Positions 1 to 5,982 of a stretch of 10,866 nt of DNA are shown here, piece by piece. A model generated the notes under the pieces. The model made no database searches. It saw only the letters and a program-made list of their open reading frames with translations, and was not told the origin of the DNA. The stretch covers positions 1 to 10,866 of the forward strand of contig DALTWN010000017.1 in the NCBI GenBank assembly GCA_029987045.1, read 5' to 3'. Source of the stretch: Methanocorpusculum sp. Lineage in GTDB: Archaea; Halobacteriota; Methanomicrobia; Methanomicrobiales; Methanocorpusculaceae. Position numbers and translations under genes: made by a program. Numbering within the stretch: the stretch's first letter is position 1; each line of letters starts with the position of its first letter.

Positions 1-230
1 CCGCAGGTATCGCAGTTGACGACTCTCGTGTAAAAGCATTAATTGCAGCACTCGACGGCGTTGACATTGAGGAAGCAATCTCCAAGGCAGCAGCAGCACC
101 GGTTGCAGTAGCAGCAGCACCGGCAGCAGGCGCAGCACCGGCAGCAGCAGAAGCAGCACCGGAAAAGGAAGAGAACAAGGAAGCAGAAGAAGAGAACGCC
201 ATGGCAGGCCTTGGCGCACTCTTCGGATAA
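1..230 (+). CDS. rpl12: 50S ribosomal protein P1 (L12), C-terminal part
   Basis: This is the 3' end of the archaeal ribosomal stalk protein P1/L12, read in the frame whose first full codon is at position 3; the start lies outside the window. The stalk protein binds L10 as dimers and recruits translation factors to the large subunit. The visible 75 residues show the end of the helical N-terminal domain ([20 protein letters not shown]), then a long Ala/Pro hinge, a charged Glu/Lys stretch, and the diagnostic C-terminal tail ending in MAGLGALFG, the factor-binding peptide. In archaea this gene usually closes the rpl11-rpl1-rpl10-rpl12 operon, so L10 is expected just upstream. T-rich termination signals follow directly. 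The identification is very secure; only the truncation is a limit. Confidence 0.97.
   Translation, partial: AGIAVDDSRVKALIAALDGVDIEEAISKAAAAPVAVAAAPAAGAAPAAAEAAPEKEENKEAEEENAMAGLGALFG
93..162 (+). repeat. In-frame Ala-Ala-Pro repeat in the stalk-protein hinge
   Basis: The decamer GCAGCACCGG occurs four times, starting at 93, 114, 132 and 153. The spacings of 21, 18 and 21 bp are all multiples of three. Each copy encodes Ala-Ala-Pro, so the array makes the flexible hinge of the stalk protein. Repeats like this can change length by slippage without breaking the frame. It is a coding repeat, not an independent element. Confidence 0.8.
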
Positions 231-283
231 ATCTTTTTTATCCAACAAACTTCCCTTTTACCGTCGCAGTATCTTTTTTCTCT
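231..283 (+). terminator. T-rich terminator cluster after rpl12
   Basis: Immediately after the rpl12 stop codon there are T-runs at 234-239 (six T), 256-259 (four T) and 274-279 (six T), without a clear stem-loop. Serial oligo-T tracts are the usual intrinsic termination signal of archaeal RNA polymerase, and a strong one is expected after a ribosomal protein operon. Confidence 0.7.
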
Positions 284-309
284 CGTTTGCATTTCACAAC
301 CCTGATTAT

Positions 310-330
310 CGTATCTCCGTATCTATATCA
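310..330 (+). promoter_or_regulatory. Putative promoter of the zinc-ribbon/HTH gene, with a tandem heptamer
   Basis: A TATA-like stretch (CTATAT, within 321-330) lies about 30 bp before the ATG at 357, which would give a nearly leaderless transcript. Just upstream and overlapping it, CGTATCT occurs twice in tandem (310-316 and 318-324), a possible regulator-binding site. A second TATA-like element (ATTATACAT, about 347-355) would instead suit initiation before the alternative ATG at 387. Assigned by eye only. Confidence 0.4.
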
Positions 331-356
331 GCAAGAAGAACCCACCATTATACATC

Positions 357-980
357 ATGACACGCCGGATTATCCAGATTCCCCCTATGCTTACGGCAAC
401 TATCAATATGGGATTGTCTGCTCTGGACGGTCTGTTGTTTAAGGATCTTGCCAAATGTCCGCACTGCGGCGGGCGGCCGATGCCATATGATACCAAGCAG
501 AAACAGTATGTTACGCTGATTGTCGGTGGTGAAGAACGCATTATCAGTGTCAGTGTCAGACGGTTCATCTGTCATGACTGCGGACAGCTGATCTATGCGG
601 AAGAACCGTTTTATCCGGATACCCGCATGGGATCGGCGATTGCGGATCTTGCACTGTGCCTGTCCCGCACGACTTCCTATACCCGTGCGGCAGCCATCAT
701 GCAGGCGATGGGTATTTACATTACGCGGAGTACCGTACGAAACTATGCACTCTCTACCCTGCCCATGCCGGAAGTAAGTATGATGTACGGACTGCCCATG
801 CCGTATTCCTTTATGTCCCTGATGGGAAGAGGTATTTCAGCAGTACACATCAAACCGGAAGAAGTACTGGCATCGTCCGGATATCCGTCACGGTATCGGG
901 TACCTGCGGACGGTATAGGTATCGCCCGTCAGTATTTCCTGCACAAAAAAGAGATGAAGAAGAATCCTCAGACGTTCTGA
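357..980 (+). CDS. Zinc-ribbon/helix-turn-helix protein, ISL3-transposase-N-terminus-like
   Basis: I do not recognise a named family for this 207-residue protein. It has two CxxC knuckles, C34-P-H-C37 and C72-H-D-C75, separated by a short beta-rich segment that ends VSVRRFICHDCG. This pattern resembles the zinc ribbon at the front of ISL3-type transposases. A helix-turn-helix-like stretch follows at about residues 107-130 (SYTRAAAIMQAMGIYITRS). The C-terminal 75 residues show no DDE catalytic core and end in a Lys-rich tail. It is probably a DNA-binding protein, perhaps a domesticated transposase fragment kept as a regulator; this is inference. The ATG at 357 was chosen because of the TATA element about 30 bp upstream, but ATGs at 387 and 408 are possible and keep the zinc ribbon. 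It converges on the next gene with no gap. Confidence 0.75.
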   Translation: MTRRIIQIPPMLTATINMGLSALDGLLFKDLAKCPHCGGRPMPYDTKQKQYVTLIVGGEERIISVSVRRFICHDCGQLIYAEEPFYPDTRMGSAIADLALCLSRTTSYTRAAAIMQAMGIYITRSTVRNYALSTLPMPEVSMMYGLPMPYSFMSLMGRGISAVHIKPEEVLASSGYPSRYRVPADGIGIARQYFLHKKEMKKNPQTF

Positions 981-1005
981 TTATTCGGCACAGTTTTCCC
1001 GTGCC
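945..1005. terminator. Possible weak termination elements between abutting convergent genes
   Basis: Two small hairpins flank the junction of two convergent stop codons. TCAGA-CGT-TCTGA at 968-980 overlaps the plus-strand stop, and an A6 tract at 945-950 would be a T6 run for minus-strand transcripts shortly after it. GGCAC/GTGCC at 987-991 and 1001-1005 lies just past the plus-strand gene. Neither hairpin has a T-run directly attached, so termination here is only a suggestion. Confidence 0.25.
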
Positions 1006-1391
1006 CAGGACCGTGCGTTTTCCAGGGCTTCGTTTCCACTGAAGGTAATGGTTATTTTATCATCCTGTGCGACACCGATAACGAATGTCTTGACGCTTTT
1101 ATCGTATCCGAATATGATATCTCCCAGTTCGATGGATTCCAGTTTGATACCGTGAAGGAGCAGGTATGACGGTTTCAGCAGAAGCAGATCGTAGATGTCC
1201 TCTTCCGGCATTTCATTGAATGCGTAGATATATGCCTGTGCGGAATTGATGAGATTCGAGGTACAGAGGGCATGGGCGACATCTTCTGGCAGTTCATGCA
1301 TCAGATTTGCGAGTTTTTCGTCGTCATCTTCTGCCGCTTCATAGAGCTGATCCGCAATCTGTGCAAGATCGTTATTGGTACTGGAAAACAT
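981..1391 (-). CDS. Conserved-looking acidic protein of unknown function
   Basis: This is a 136-residue soluble acidic protein that I cannot place in a family. The N-terminal half is helical and acidic (QLYEAAEDDDEKLANLMHEL, then EMPEEDIYDLLLL). The C-terminal half looks like beta strands (IELGDIIFGYDKSVKTFVIG, then DKITITF) and closes with a helix (NARSWARENCAE). No signal peptide, membrane segment or catalytic motif is visible. The frame stays open up to an ATG at 1436. I prefer the ATG at 1391 because minus-strand TATA-like sequence (CTTATT around 1420, and ATATAAG around 1444-1450) would start transcripts inside the longer version. It is divergent from the winged-helix operon, about 83 bp away, so the two may share regulation. 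Its stop codon abuts that of the convergent zinc-ribbon gene. Confidence 0.7.
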   Translation of the reverse strand: MFSSTNNDLAQIADQLYEAAEDDDEKLANLMHELPEDVAHALCTSNLINSAQAYIYAFNEMPEEDIYDLLLLKPSYLLLHGIKLESIELGDIIFGYDKSVKTFVIGVAQDDKITITFSGNEALENARSWARENCAE

Positions 1392-1441
1392 ATGCTGATA
1401 TGTATGCCGGTTCGGGCAATAAGGTTTCCAGTCCATACGTA

Positions 1442-1451
1442 GGCTTATATC
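1442..1451 (+). promoter_or_regulatory. TATA element of the winged-helix/trm56/tfe operon
   Basis: The sequence GGCTTATATC is centred near 1447, about 27 bp before the ATG at 1475. That is the expected distance for a leaderless transcript with its 5' end at or next to the start codon. The element is AT-symmetric, and on the other strand it reads ATATAAG, so it could also contribute to the divergent gene starting at 1391. Position and sequence support it; there is no experimental evidence here. Confidence 0.55.
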
Positions 1452-1474
1452 GGCTCTCTGCCAATCTGTTTACC

Positions 1475-1768
1475 ATGAATGACACGGACGTCGACTGGGC
1501 GGTGTATCACCAGGTTCCTGATGGAGGAACGACTGTTGATGAACTGTCTCTGCAGTTGGGACTGGAGCGTGACGTCATCCTTGCGTCGCTATCCCGGCTG
1601 GAAAAGAGTCATCTGGTTATCTATAATGGTGAACGGGTATCGCCGTTATCCATCAATGATTTCTTCATAGCAAGCATGCTTTCGGATGCAACCGCATCTC
1701 CGGGTGCCGCCGCCGAGGATGATTTTGGCGTCTATATCGAAAACGGTGTCATAAAGGTGAGAAAATGA
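1475..1768 (+). CDS. Small winged-helix DNA-binding protein
   Basis: This 97-residue protein has a winged helix-turn-helix pattern. The first helix is at about residues 6-12, [21 protein letters not shown] at about 19-39 gives the HTH, and a recognition-helix tail ([18 protein letters not shown]) leads into the wing. The C-terminal part is short and acidic and ends in a basic VRK. The longer open frame from 1307 is rejected as a start because a TATA element at 1442-1451 places transcription initiation right at the ATG at 1475. It heads a run with trm56, an ATP-grasp gene, tfe and an HD gene, and its stop overlaps the trm56 start by 4 bp (ATGA). A role as the operon's own regulator is plausible but inferred; an ArsR/MarR-like small regulator is the nearest description. 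Confidence 0.8.
   Translation: MNDTDVDWAVYHQVPDGGTTVDELSLQLGLERDVILASLSRLEKSHLVIYNGERVSPLSINDFFIASMLSDATASPGAAAEDDFGVYIENGVIKVRK
1754..1761 (+). promoter_or_regulatory. Strong Shine-Dalgarno site for trm56
   Basis: AAGGTGAG lies 3 nt before the ATG at 1765, inside the last codons of the winged-helix gene. Its AGGTGA core matches the archaeal anti-Shine-Dalgarno sequence well. It fixes the trm56 start and fits translational coupling through the ATGA overlap. Confidence 0.75.
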
Positions 1769-2313
1769 ATTTACATCCAATATCGTATGTACTGCGTATC
1801 GGCCATCGTCCGGAACGCGATCAGCGGGTAACAACGCATGTGGGACTGTCATCCCGTGCCCTTGGTGCATCCGGCATGTATCTTGCGGCTGATGACCAGA
1901 AGGTTGCAGACAGTATCAAAGATGTCGCCACCCGGTTCGGCGGAGACTATTTCTGTGAAAATAATGTAAAGTGGAAATCGTTCATCCGTCATTTCAAGGA
2001 AGATGGAGGAAAGGTTGTACATCTGACCATGTACGGTCTTCGTCTGCAGGATGTCATTCCTGACATCAGAAAAGAGGAAAAAATTCTGGTCGTTGTCGGT
2101 GCCGAGAAGGTTCCGGGAGAAATGTATGAGATGGCGGATTACAATGTAGCGGTGGCGAATCAGCCTCATTCGGAAATATCCGCACTTGCTCTTTTCCTCG
2201 ACCATCTCTACGAAGGAAACGAACTGGAACTCACGTTTGACCATCCGGATATTGAAGTCATTCCGACAAAGGTCGGAAAAACCACGGTAAAACGCGAGCT
2301 GCCGCATGAATAA
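1765..2313 (+). CDS. trm56: tRNA (cytidine(56)-2'-O)-methyltransferase aTrm56
   Basis: This 182-residue protein matches archaeal Trm56, a SPOUT-superfamily enzyme that uses S-adenosylmethionine to 2'-O-methylate cytidine 56 in the T-loop of tRNAs, which stabilises the elbow. Family signatures seen are [20 protein letters not shown] (residues 8-27), the HLTMYG block (86-91), [13 protein letters not shown] (110-122), which forms part of the knotted cofactor site, and [17 protein letters not shown] (130-146). The length agrees with the family's usual 175-200 residues. The start is fixed by an excellent Shine-Dalgarno sequence and the 4-bp overlap with the winged-helix gene. The 3' end overlaps the ATP-grasp gene by 8 bp. 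Identification rests on several family-specific motifs and is secure. Confidence 0.95.
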   Translation: MNLHPISYVLRIGHRPERDQRVTTHVGLSSRALGASGMYLAADDQKVADSIKDVATRFGGDYFCENNVKWKSFIRHFKEDGGKVVHLTMYGLRLQDVIPDIRKEEKILVVVGAEKVPGEMYEMADYNVAVANQPHSEISALALFLDHLYEGNELELTFDHPDIEVIPTKVGKTTVKRELPHE

Positions 2314-3385
2314 GACCCTTCTTGTTGTCGGCTACGCGACACGGCATGTCGCAGCATCTGCGGCGGCTGCAGGGTATACGGTCTATGCGGTAGACCATTT
2401 CTGCGATCAGGATCTTCTGTCCTGCACGGCGGATCATCTGACATTCGATAAACAGGCTGAACTCCCGTTCGCTATGGAACAGATGATCGAAAAATATCAT
2501 CCGGATTATGTGGTGACGACTTCGGGTGCAGAACTTCTGGAAATCGGGAACCGGCTGGGAACTTCTGCATCGGTTGCATCCATATTCATGGATAAAGGAA
2601 AAACGCAGGAGTTCTTCGAGCGCATTGGCGTCCCGGTACCGCGGATTGTGCAGAAAGGAACGTATCCTGCAATGGCAAAAACAATCGGCGGCGCAGGAGG
2701 ATGGCGGAATCAGATCGTCCATTCCGATGCAGAACTTGCGGCATGGCAGGAATTCGTCGAAGGAGATCCGTATATCCTGCAGGAATTTGTTACGGGAACT
2801 CCTGCTTCGGTCTGTTGTCTGGTAACCCCGGCAGGAGATGCCTGTGTAATCGTTTCGAATCAGCAGATTCTTCGGGGTGGGGATTTCTGTCCGTTTGCAT
2901 TTTCCGGGTCTGTCACACCCTGCCCGCATCCGATGGCACCGAGGATGATGGAACTCGGAAAGAAGATTGCGGCGGCTTCCGGCTGTGTCGGCTGTATCGG
3001 TATCGATTTTGTCCTGACGGAGAGCGAAGCCTATGCGATTGAAATCAATCCGCGGTTCCAGGGAACGCTGGAAACGGTGGAAACGGTTACCGGTGAGAAT
3101 CTTTTCATGCTGCACAAGGATGCATGCGAAGGCCGTCTTCCGCAACAGGAGATTTCGGCGGATGGCTATGCCGTCCGCAGGATCCTGGTTGCCGACGACG
3201 ATCTGACGGTGAAAGCGGATATGCTGTCGCTTTCCGACACCGTCACCGACATACCTCATCCCGGATCGTTTTTCGCGAAAGGAAAGGTCGTTTGTTCGGT
3301 AATGGGCAAAGGAAACACGGTAGATGAAGCATATGCCGCGCTGGATAAGAATATTAGGGTTGCCGTTCAATATATACACCAATGA
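2306..3385 (+). CDS. ATP-grasp superfamily ligase of unknown substrate
   Basis: This 359-residue protein has the layout of an ATP-grasp carboxylate-amine/thiol ligase. The N-terminal Rossmann-like preATP domain begins [14 protein letters not shown] and continues to [10 protein letters not shown] (residues 5-30). K125 and a glycine-rich loop, TIGGAGG (126-132), suit the ATP-binding lid, and [13 protein letters not shown] (156-168) is the hinge strand. The metal-binding core [20 protein letters not shown] (232-251) carries D234, E246, N248 and R250. These enzymes activate a carboxylate as an acyl phosphate. It resembles the archaeal 'predicted ATP-dependent carboligase' group (COG2232-like); the substrate is unknown. 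Tyramine-glutamate ligase MfnD of methanofuran synthesis is an alternative I cannot exclude. It overlaps trm56 by 8 bp and tfe by 4 bp, so co-translation with both is likely. No strong Shine-Dalgarno sequence precedes its ATG. Confidence 0.88.
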   Translation: MNKTLLVVGYATRHVAASAAAAGYTVYAVDHFCDQDLLSCTADHLTFDKQAELPFAMEQMIEKYHPDYVVTTSGAELLEIGNRLGTSASVASIFMDKGKTQEFFERIGVPVPRIVQKGTYPAMAKTIGGAGGWRNQIVHSDAELAAWQEFVEGDPYILQEFVTGTPASVCCLVTPAGDACVIVSNQQILRGGDFCPFAFSGSVTPCPHPMAPRMMELGKKIAAASGCVGCIGIDFVLTESEAYAIEINPRFQGTLETVETVTGENLFMLHKDACEGRLPQQEISADGYAVRRILVADDDLTVKADMLSLSDTVTDIPHPGSFFAKGKVVCSVMGKGNTVDEAYAALDKNIRVAVQYIHQ

Positions 3386-3897
3386 GCTCATTGAAAAAGA
3401 AGGATCTGAAGAGTCCGGCAATCCGTCAGTATCTTCTGAAATTGGTTGGGGAAGAAGGAATTGAGCTGATCAAGACCTGTCCCGAAGAAGAGCACAGCGA
3501 CGAGGAGATTGCTGAAATTACGGGAATCAATCTCAACTCGGTCCGTCATACATTATACAGTCTCTACGAGAAACGTCTTGCCGAGTATCGGAGAATCAAG
3601 AACAACGAGACCGGCTGGTTGACCTATCTCTGGGTTCTCAAAATGGAGAATATGGAGTCGGTACTTCAGAATGAGATGCGGGTTGTTTCAGAAAAACTGT
3701 CTGCACGTCTGAAATTCGATCAGAACAATGATTTCTATCAGTGTCCGGCATGCGGAAAAATGCTGACATTCAATGATGCACTGTCGCTCAACTTTGTCTG
3801 TCCGGAATGTGGCGAGAACATGAATCACTTCGATGATGAACTTCTTGTCAATGCACTGGATAAACGTATCAAGAAGATCAATAAGGAACTTGCATAA
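3382..3897 (+). CDS. tfe: Transcription initiation factor E, alpha subunit (TFE)
   Basis: TFE is the archaeal counterpart of the eukaryotic TFIIE alpha N-terminal half; it helps RNA polymerase open promoter DNA with TBP and TFB. The 171-residue protein has the expected two domains. The N-terminal winged helix is at residues 1-90, with the HTH in EIAEITGINLNSVRHTLYSL and the conserved NNETGWLTYLW motif (74-84). A charged linker helix leads to a zinc ribbon with C121-P-A-C124 and C140-P-E-C143, followed by a Lys-rich helix. The start overlaps the ATP-grasp stop (ATGA), indicating an operon. Co-expression with the tRNA methyltransferase ties two information-processing functions together. Full length and all four zinc cysteines are present, so it should be functional. 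Confidence 0.96.
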   Translation: MSSLKKKDLKSPAIRQYLLKLVGEEGIELIKTCPEEEHSDEEIAEITGINLNSVRHTLYSLYEKRLAEYRRIKNNETGWLTYLWVLKMENMESVLQNEMRVVSEKLSARLKFDQNNDFYQCPACGKMLTFNDALSLNFVCPECGENMNHFDDELLVNALDKRIKKINKELA

Positions 3898-3908
3898 TTC
3901 TTCTGAAT

Positions 3909-4391
3909 ATGACTGAAGAAGAATCATCCCTTCTTTTTTCTGCCGGGTGTGATGCCGGTGTCGTTTCTCACTGTAAAAAGACTGCGGAAATCGCAGATGG
4001 ATATCGGGGTGTGGGAATCGATAGTAAACTGGTACACTCAGGCGCGTATCTGCATGATCTCGGCAGGTCGAAGACCCATTCCATCCGTCATGCAGGAGTA
4101 GGTGCAGAACTTGCCAGAACCTATGGATTATCCGAAGAAATCCGGAACATCATCCAGAATCATACGGGTGCGGGATTGTCCGAGGATGACTGTGTCCTGT
4201 TGAATCTTCCGCCCTGTGACTGTGTGCCGAAGACGTTTGAAGAAAAGATTGTCGCTCATGCGGATAATCTGGCAAAAGGATCGAAACAGGTCAGAATCGA
4301 ACAGCGCATGATGCTGATTTCCGACCAGTCACACCGCTCGAAAAAGAATGTATGGCGGCTTGCCATGGAAGTAGAACTCTTCCGTGTCTAA
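3909..4391 (+). CDS. HDIG-type HD-domain metal-dependent phosphohydrolase
   Basis: This 160-residue protein is a small stand-alone HD-domain enzyme of the archaeal HDIG type (like the TIGR00295 family). The metal ligands are visible in order: H21 in VVSHCKKTAEIA, the paired H49-D50 in GAYLHDLGRS, H61 in the following SIRHAGVGAELA helix, H85 in IIQNHTGAG, and D119 in KIVAHADNL. HD enzymes hydrolyse phosphomonoesters or phosphodiesters, often nucleotides; the substrate here is unknown. It is the last gene of the winged-helix/trm56/ATP-grasp/tfe run, 11 bp after tfe and without a clear Shine-Dalgarno sequence, so reinitiation after tfe is likely. Its stop codon (4389-4391) overlaps the stop of the convergent cation transporter. 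A hairpin terminator for the run lies just downstream. Confidence 0.9.
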   Translation: MTEEESSLLFSAGCDAGVVSHCKKTAEIADGYRGVGIDSKLVHSGAYLHDLGRSKTHSIRHAGVGAELARTYGLSEEIRNIIQNHTGAGLSEDDCVLLNLPPCDCVPKTFEEKIVAHADNLAKGSKQVRIEQRMMLISDQSHRSKKNVWRLAMEVELFRV

Positions 4392-5335
4392 CCGTTGTTC
4401 TCTGTTTTACAGCTGAAGGTACAGCTGTCTTTTTTACATCTGCCGTCGCAGTGATCGATGTGGACGATAATGGTTGTACGGGGAATTTCCGATTTGATTT
4501 CCGTTTCGATATGACTGACCAGGGCATGTGCCGTAACCAGTGAATAGGTATGCGGCATCATCAAATGGAACTCAACGAATTTATCGGATCCTGCTTTTCG
4601 TGTTTTCAATCCGTGATAATTTGTGTATCCCGATTCATGGCGTTCGATAATTTCGGTGATTTTTCCGATCTCATCATCGGTCAGACTGCTGTCCATCAGA
4701 TCCGAGAATGATTTTTTGATAAGAACGAAAGATTTTCTCAGCAAGATGATACCGATGACAATAGCAATCGCCAGATCGATCCAGACGATGTGGGTGAAGT
4801 AGATGATGATGGTCCCGACCAGTACTCCGGCAGATGAGAGAACATCTGTTCTCAGGTGCCAGGCATCACTTTCAAGAGCAATGGAATCGGTTGATTTTGC
4901 AACTTTGATGAGATGCTGGGACACGAAGAAGTTCATGATGGTGGATATACCCATCACGATGATACCGAGATAGAGGTAATCGAAATCGATTGCAGCATCT
5001 CCTCTGATGAACCTGCTGACTGCTTCCCAGATGATGATGGCAGCTGCTGCGAGAATGAGGAGAGCTTCTATGAGTCCGGATGCATCTTCATATTTGCCGT
5101 GACCGAATGCATGATCTTTATCCGGCGGCTGGGATGATTTCCGGACAGAAAAGAATGCAATGCTTGCCGCTACGAAATCCATTCCGGAATGGATTCCTTC
5201 CGACATGATACTGACCGATCCGGAGATGAAACCCACAACGATTTTTAAGATGGTGAGGATAAGGTTTGATGCTACGGATATTCCGGCAGCGACCTGTTTG
5301 GATCTGTTTTCTTTATCTCTTTCTACAGTATGCAT
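4388..5335 (-). CDS. Cation diffusion facilitator (CDF) transporter with Cys-rich tail
   Basis: This 315-residue membrane protein is a CDF-family metal exporter (COG0053/FieF-like), working as a proton antiporter in the cytoplasmic membrane. Six membrane segments fit at about residues 15-37, 40-64, 88-107, 119-140, 165-184 and 186-204. The transport-site residues are H49 and D53 in MSEGIHSGMD, and H160 and D164 in ALESDAWHLRTD. An H/D pair in both helices is typical of zinc-preferring members, whereas manganese types carry D instead of H. HAFGHGKYED (75-84) is the family signature after TM2. The cytoplasmic domain ends in an unusual tail with H295, C296, C300, C305 and C309, probably metal-binding. 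The start follows a GAGGAG site and overlaps the TetR stop by one base, so the two are co-transcribed. Zinc preference is inferred; iron, cobalt or cadmium are possible. Confidence 0.93.
   Translation of the reverse strand: MHTVERDKENRSKQVAAGISVASNLILTILKIVVGFISGSVSIMSEGIHSGMDFVAASIAFFSVRKSSQPPDKDHAFGHGKYEDASGLIEALLILAAAAIIIWEAVSRFIRGDAAIDFDYLYLGIIVMGISTIMNFFVSQHLIKVAKSTDSIALESDAWHLRTDVLSSAGVLVGTIIIYFTHIVWIDLAIAIVIGIILLRKSFVLIKKSFSDLMDSSLTDDEIGKITEIIERHESGYTNYHGLKTRKAGSDKFVEFHLMMPHTYSLVTAHALVSHIETEIKSEIPRTTIIVHIDHCDGRCKKDSCTFSCKTENNG
4409..4435 (+). terminator. Hairpin plus T6 terminator of the trm56/tfe operon
   Basis: A perfect 7-bp stem, ACAGCTG (4409-4415) with CAGCTGT (4422-4428), encloses a 6-nt loop and is followed by six T (4430-4435, after one C). 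It starts 18 bp beyond the HD gene stop and has the form of an intrinsic terminator for plus-strand transcripts. It lies wholly inside the convergent CDF gene, where its stem comes from two AGC-TGT (Ser-Cys) codon pairs and its T-run from two AAA lysine codons. Confidence 0.65.
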
Positions 5336-5925
5336 TATCTCCTCATCTCGGATTGTGCACTGAATCTCAGTTTTGCACCGGTCAGAATATCATTTGCCAC
5401 ATAGGTGAGATTTTCTACAATCTCTTCCGAACTCCATTTCAGGTTGCCGGTCAGCCACTGTTCGACGAGAGAGATGATACCTCCCGTCGTCATGGTCGTA
5501 AGAAACTCGGCATTTTCAGGCGTGACAAGGGTTGTTCCGCAGATATCGATAATGACCGAGTATACGACGGTACTGACGGTATCACTGAATACTTTGAGAA
5601 TGGTATCCCGTCCGAGGGAATAGTAGACGGAGAGGCAGAATGATTTGTTCTCCGAAAGGAAGGCGAACGTAAGGCGCAAGGTGTCCTGCCAGGAGTTCGG
5701 GGCTTCATTGGAAGAGAGGAAATCAGCCACATCTTTATCGAATGTCCATTTCAACAGTTCCTCGATATCGGCAAAATGATAGTAGAATGTTTGACGATGA
5801 TATCCGCATTCATCAGTGATATCGGATACGGTTATGGTATGTAGTGGTTTTGTTTCCATGAGTTTCTTGAGCGCATTCCCCATTGCCCGTTTGGTAATGA
5901 AACTCCGGACTTCTCTTTTTTCCAT
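5335..5925 (-). CDS. TetR-type transcriptional regulator
   Basis: This 196-residue regulator has a TetR-type DNA-binding domain at residues 8-55. The helix-turn-helix is ITVSDITDECGYHRQTFYYH (31-50), continuing FADIEELLKW. The sequence around TFYYHF resembles the TetR_C_8/DhaS-like group common in Firmicutes. The rest is the helical ligand-binding and dimerisation domain (DTLRLTFAFLSENKSFCLSV, then TVVYSVIIDICG). It would act as a repressor released by a small molecule; the inducer is unknown. A TATA element (minus-strand TATATTTAAATG, 5946-5957) about 25 bp before the ATG predicts a leaderless transcript. It overlaps the CDF start by one base (TAATG) and is divergent from the RND exporter, 120 bp away. 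That suggests it controls both, although the operator is only inferred. Bacterial-type regulators like this in methanogens are often acquired. Confidence 0.92.
   Translation of the reverse strand: MEKREVRSFITKRAMGNALKKLMETKPLHTITVSDITDECGYHRQTFYYHFADIEELLKWTFDKDVADFLSSNEAPNSWQDTLRLTFAFLSENKSFCLSVYYSLGRDTILKVFSDTVSTVVYSVIIDICGTTLVTPENAEFLTTMTTGGIISLVEQWLTGNLKWSSEEIVENLTYVANDILTGAKLRFSAQSEMRR
5339..5344 (-). promoter_or_regulatory. Shine-Dalgarno site of the CDF gene
   Basis: On the minus strand GAGGAG precedes the CDF ATG by 3 nt and is made of the last codons of the TetR gene (Met-Arg-Arg-stop). The spacing is short but the match is good. It supports the ATG at 5335 and coupled translation. 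Confidence 0.6.
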
Positions 5926-5945
5926 GCATATAGATAGGTTAGAAT

Positions 5946-5957
5946 CATTTAAATATA
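5946..5957 (-). promoter_or_regulatory. TATA element of the tetR-CDF operon
   Basis: The minus strand reads TATATTTAAATG, a close match to an archaeal TATA box. Its centre is about 26 bp upstream of the TetR ATG at 5925, so the transcript should begin at or next to the start codon. The surrounding 5926-6045 region is the most AT-rich part of the neighbourhood and carries signals for both divergent transcripts. Confidence 0.6.
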
Positions 5958-5982
5958 TGATATATGTACACCTGTATGGTTT

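Noticed and set aside
39..248. A Cys-rich minus-strand frame resembling a metallothionein.
   Set aside because: The Cys runs are only the complement of the GCA-rich Ala/Pro hinge codons of rpl12.
1307..1474. An N-terminal extension of the winged-helix protein starting at 1307.
   Set aside because: It would overlap the divergent gene, is Arg/His/Tyr-rich without domain character, and lies upstream of the TATA element at 1442-1451.
2258..3421. A 387-codon open frame on the minus strand across the ATP-grasp gene.
   Set aside because: It is rich in Arg, Cys and His with no domain pattern and lies wholly opposite a clear ATP-grasp gene, so it is an antisense shadow.
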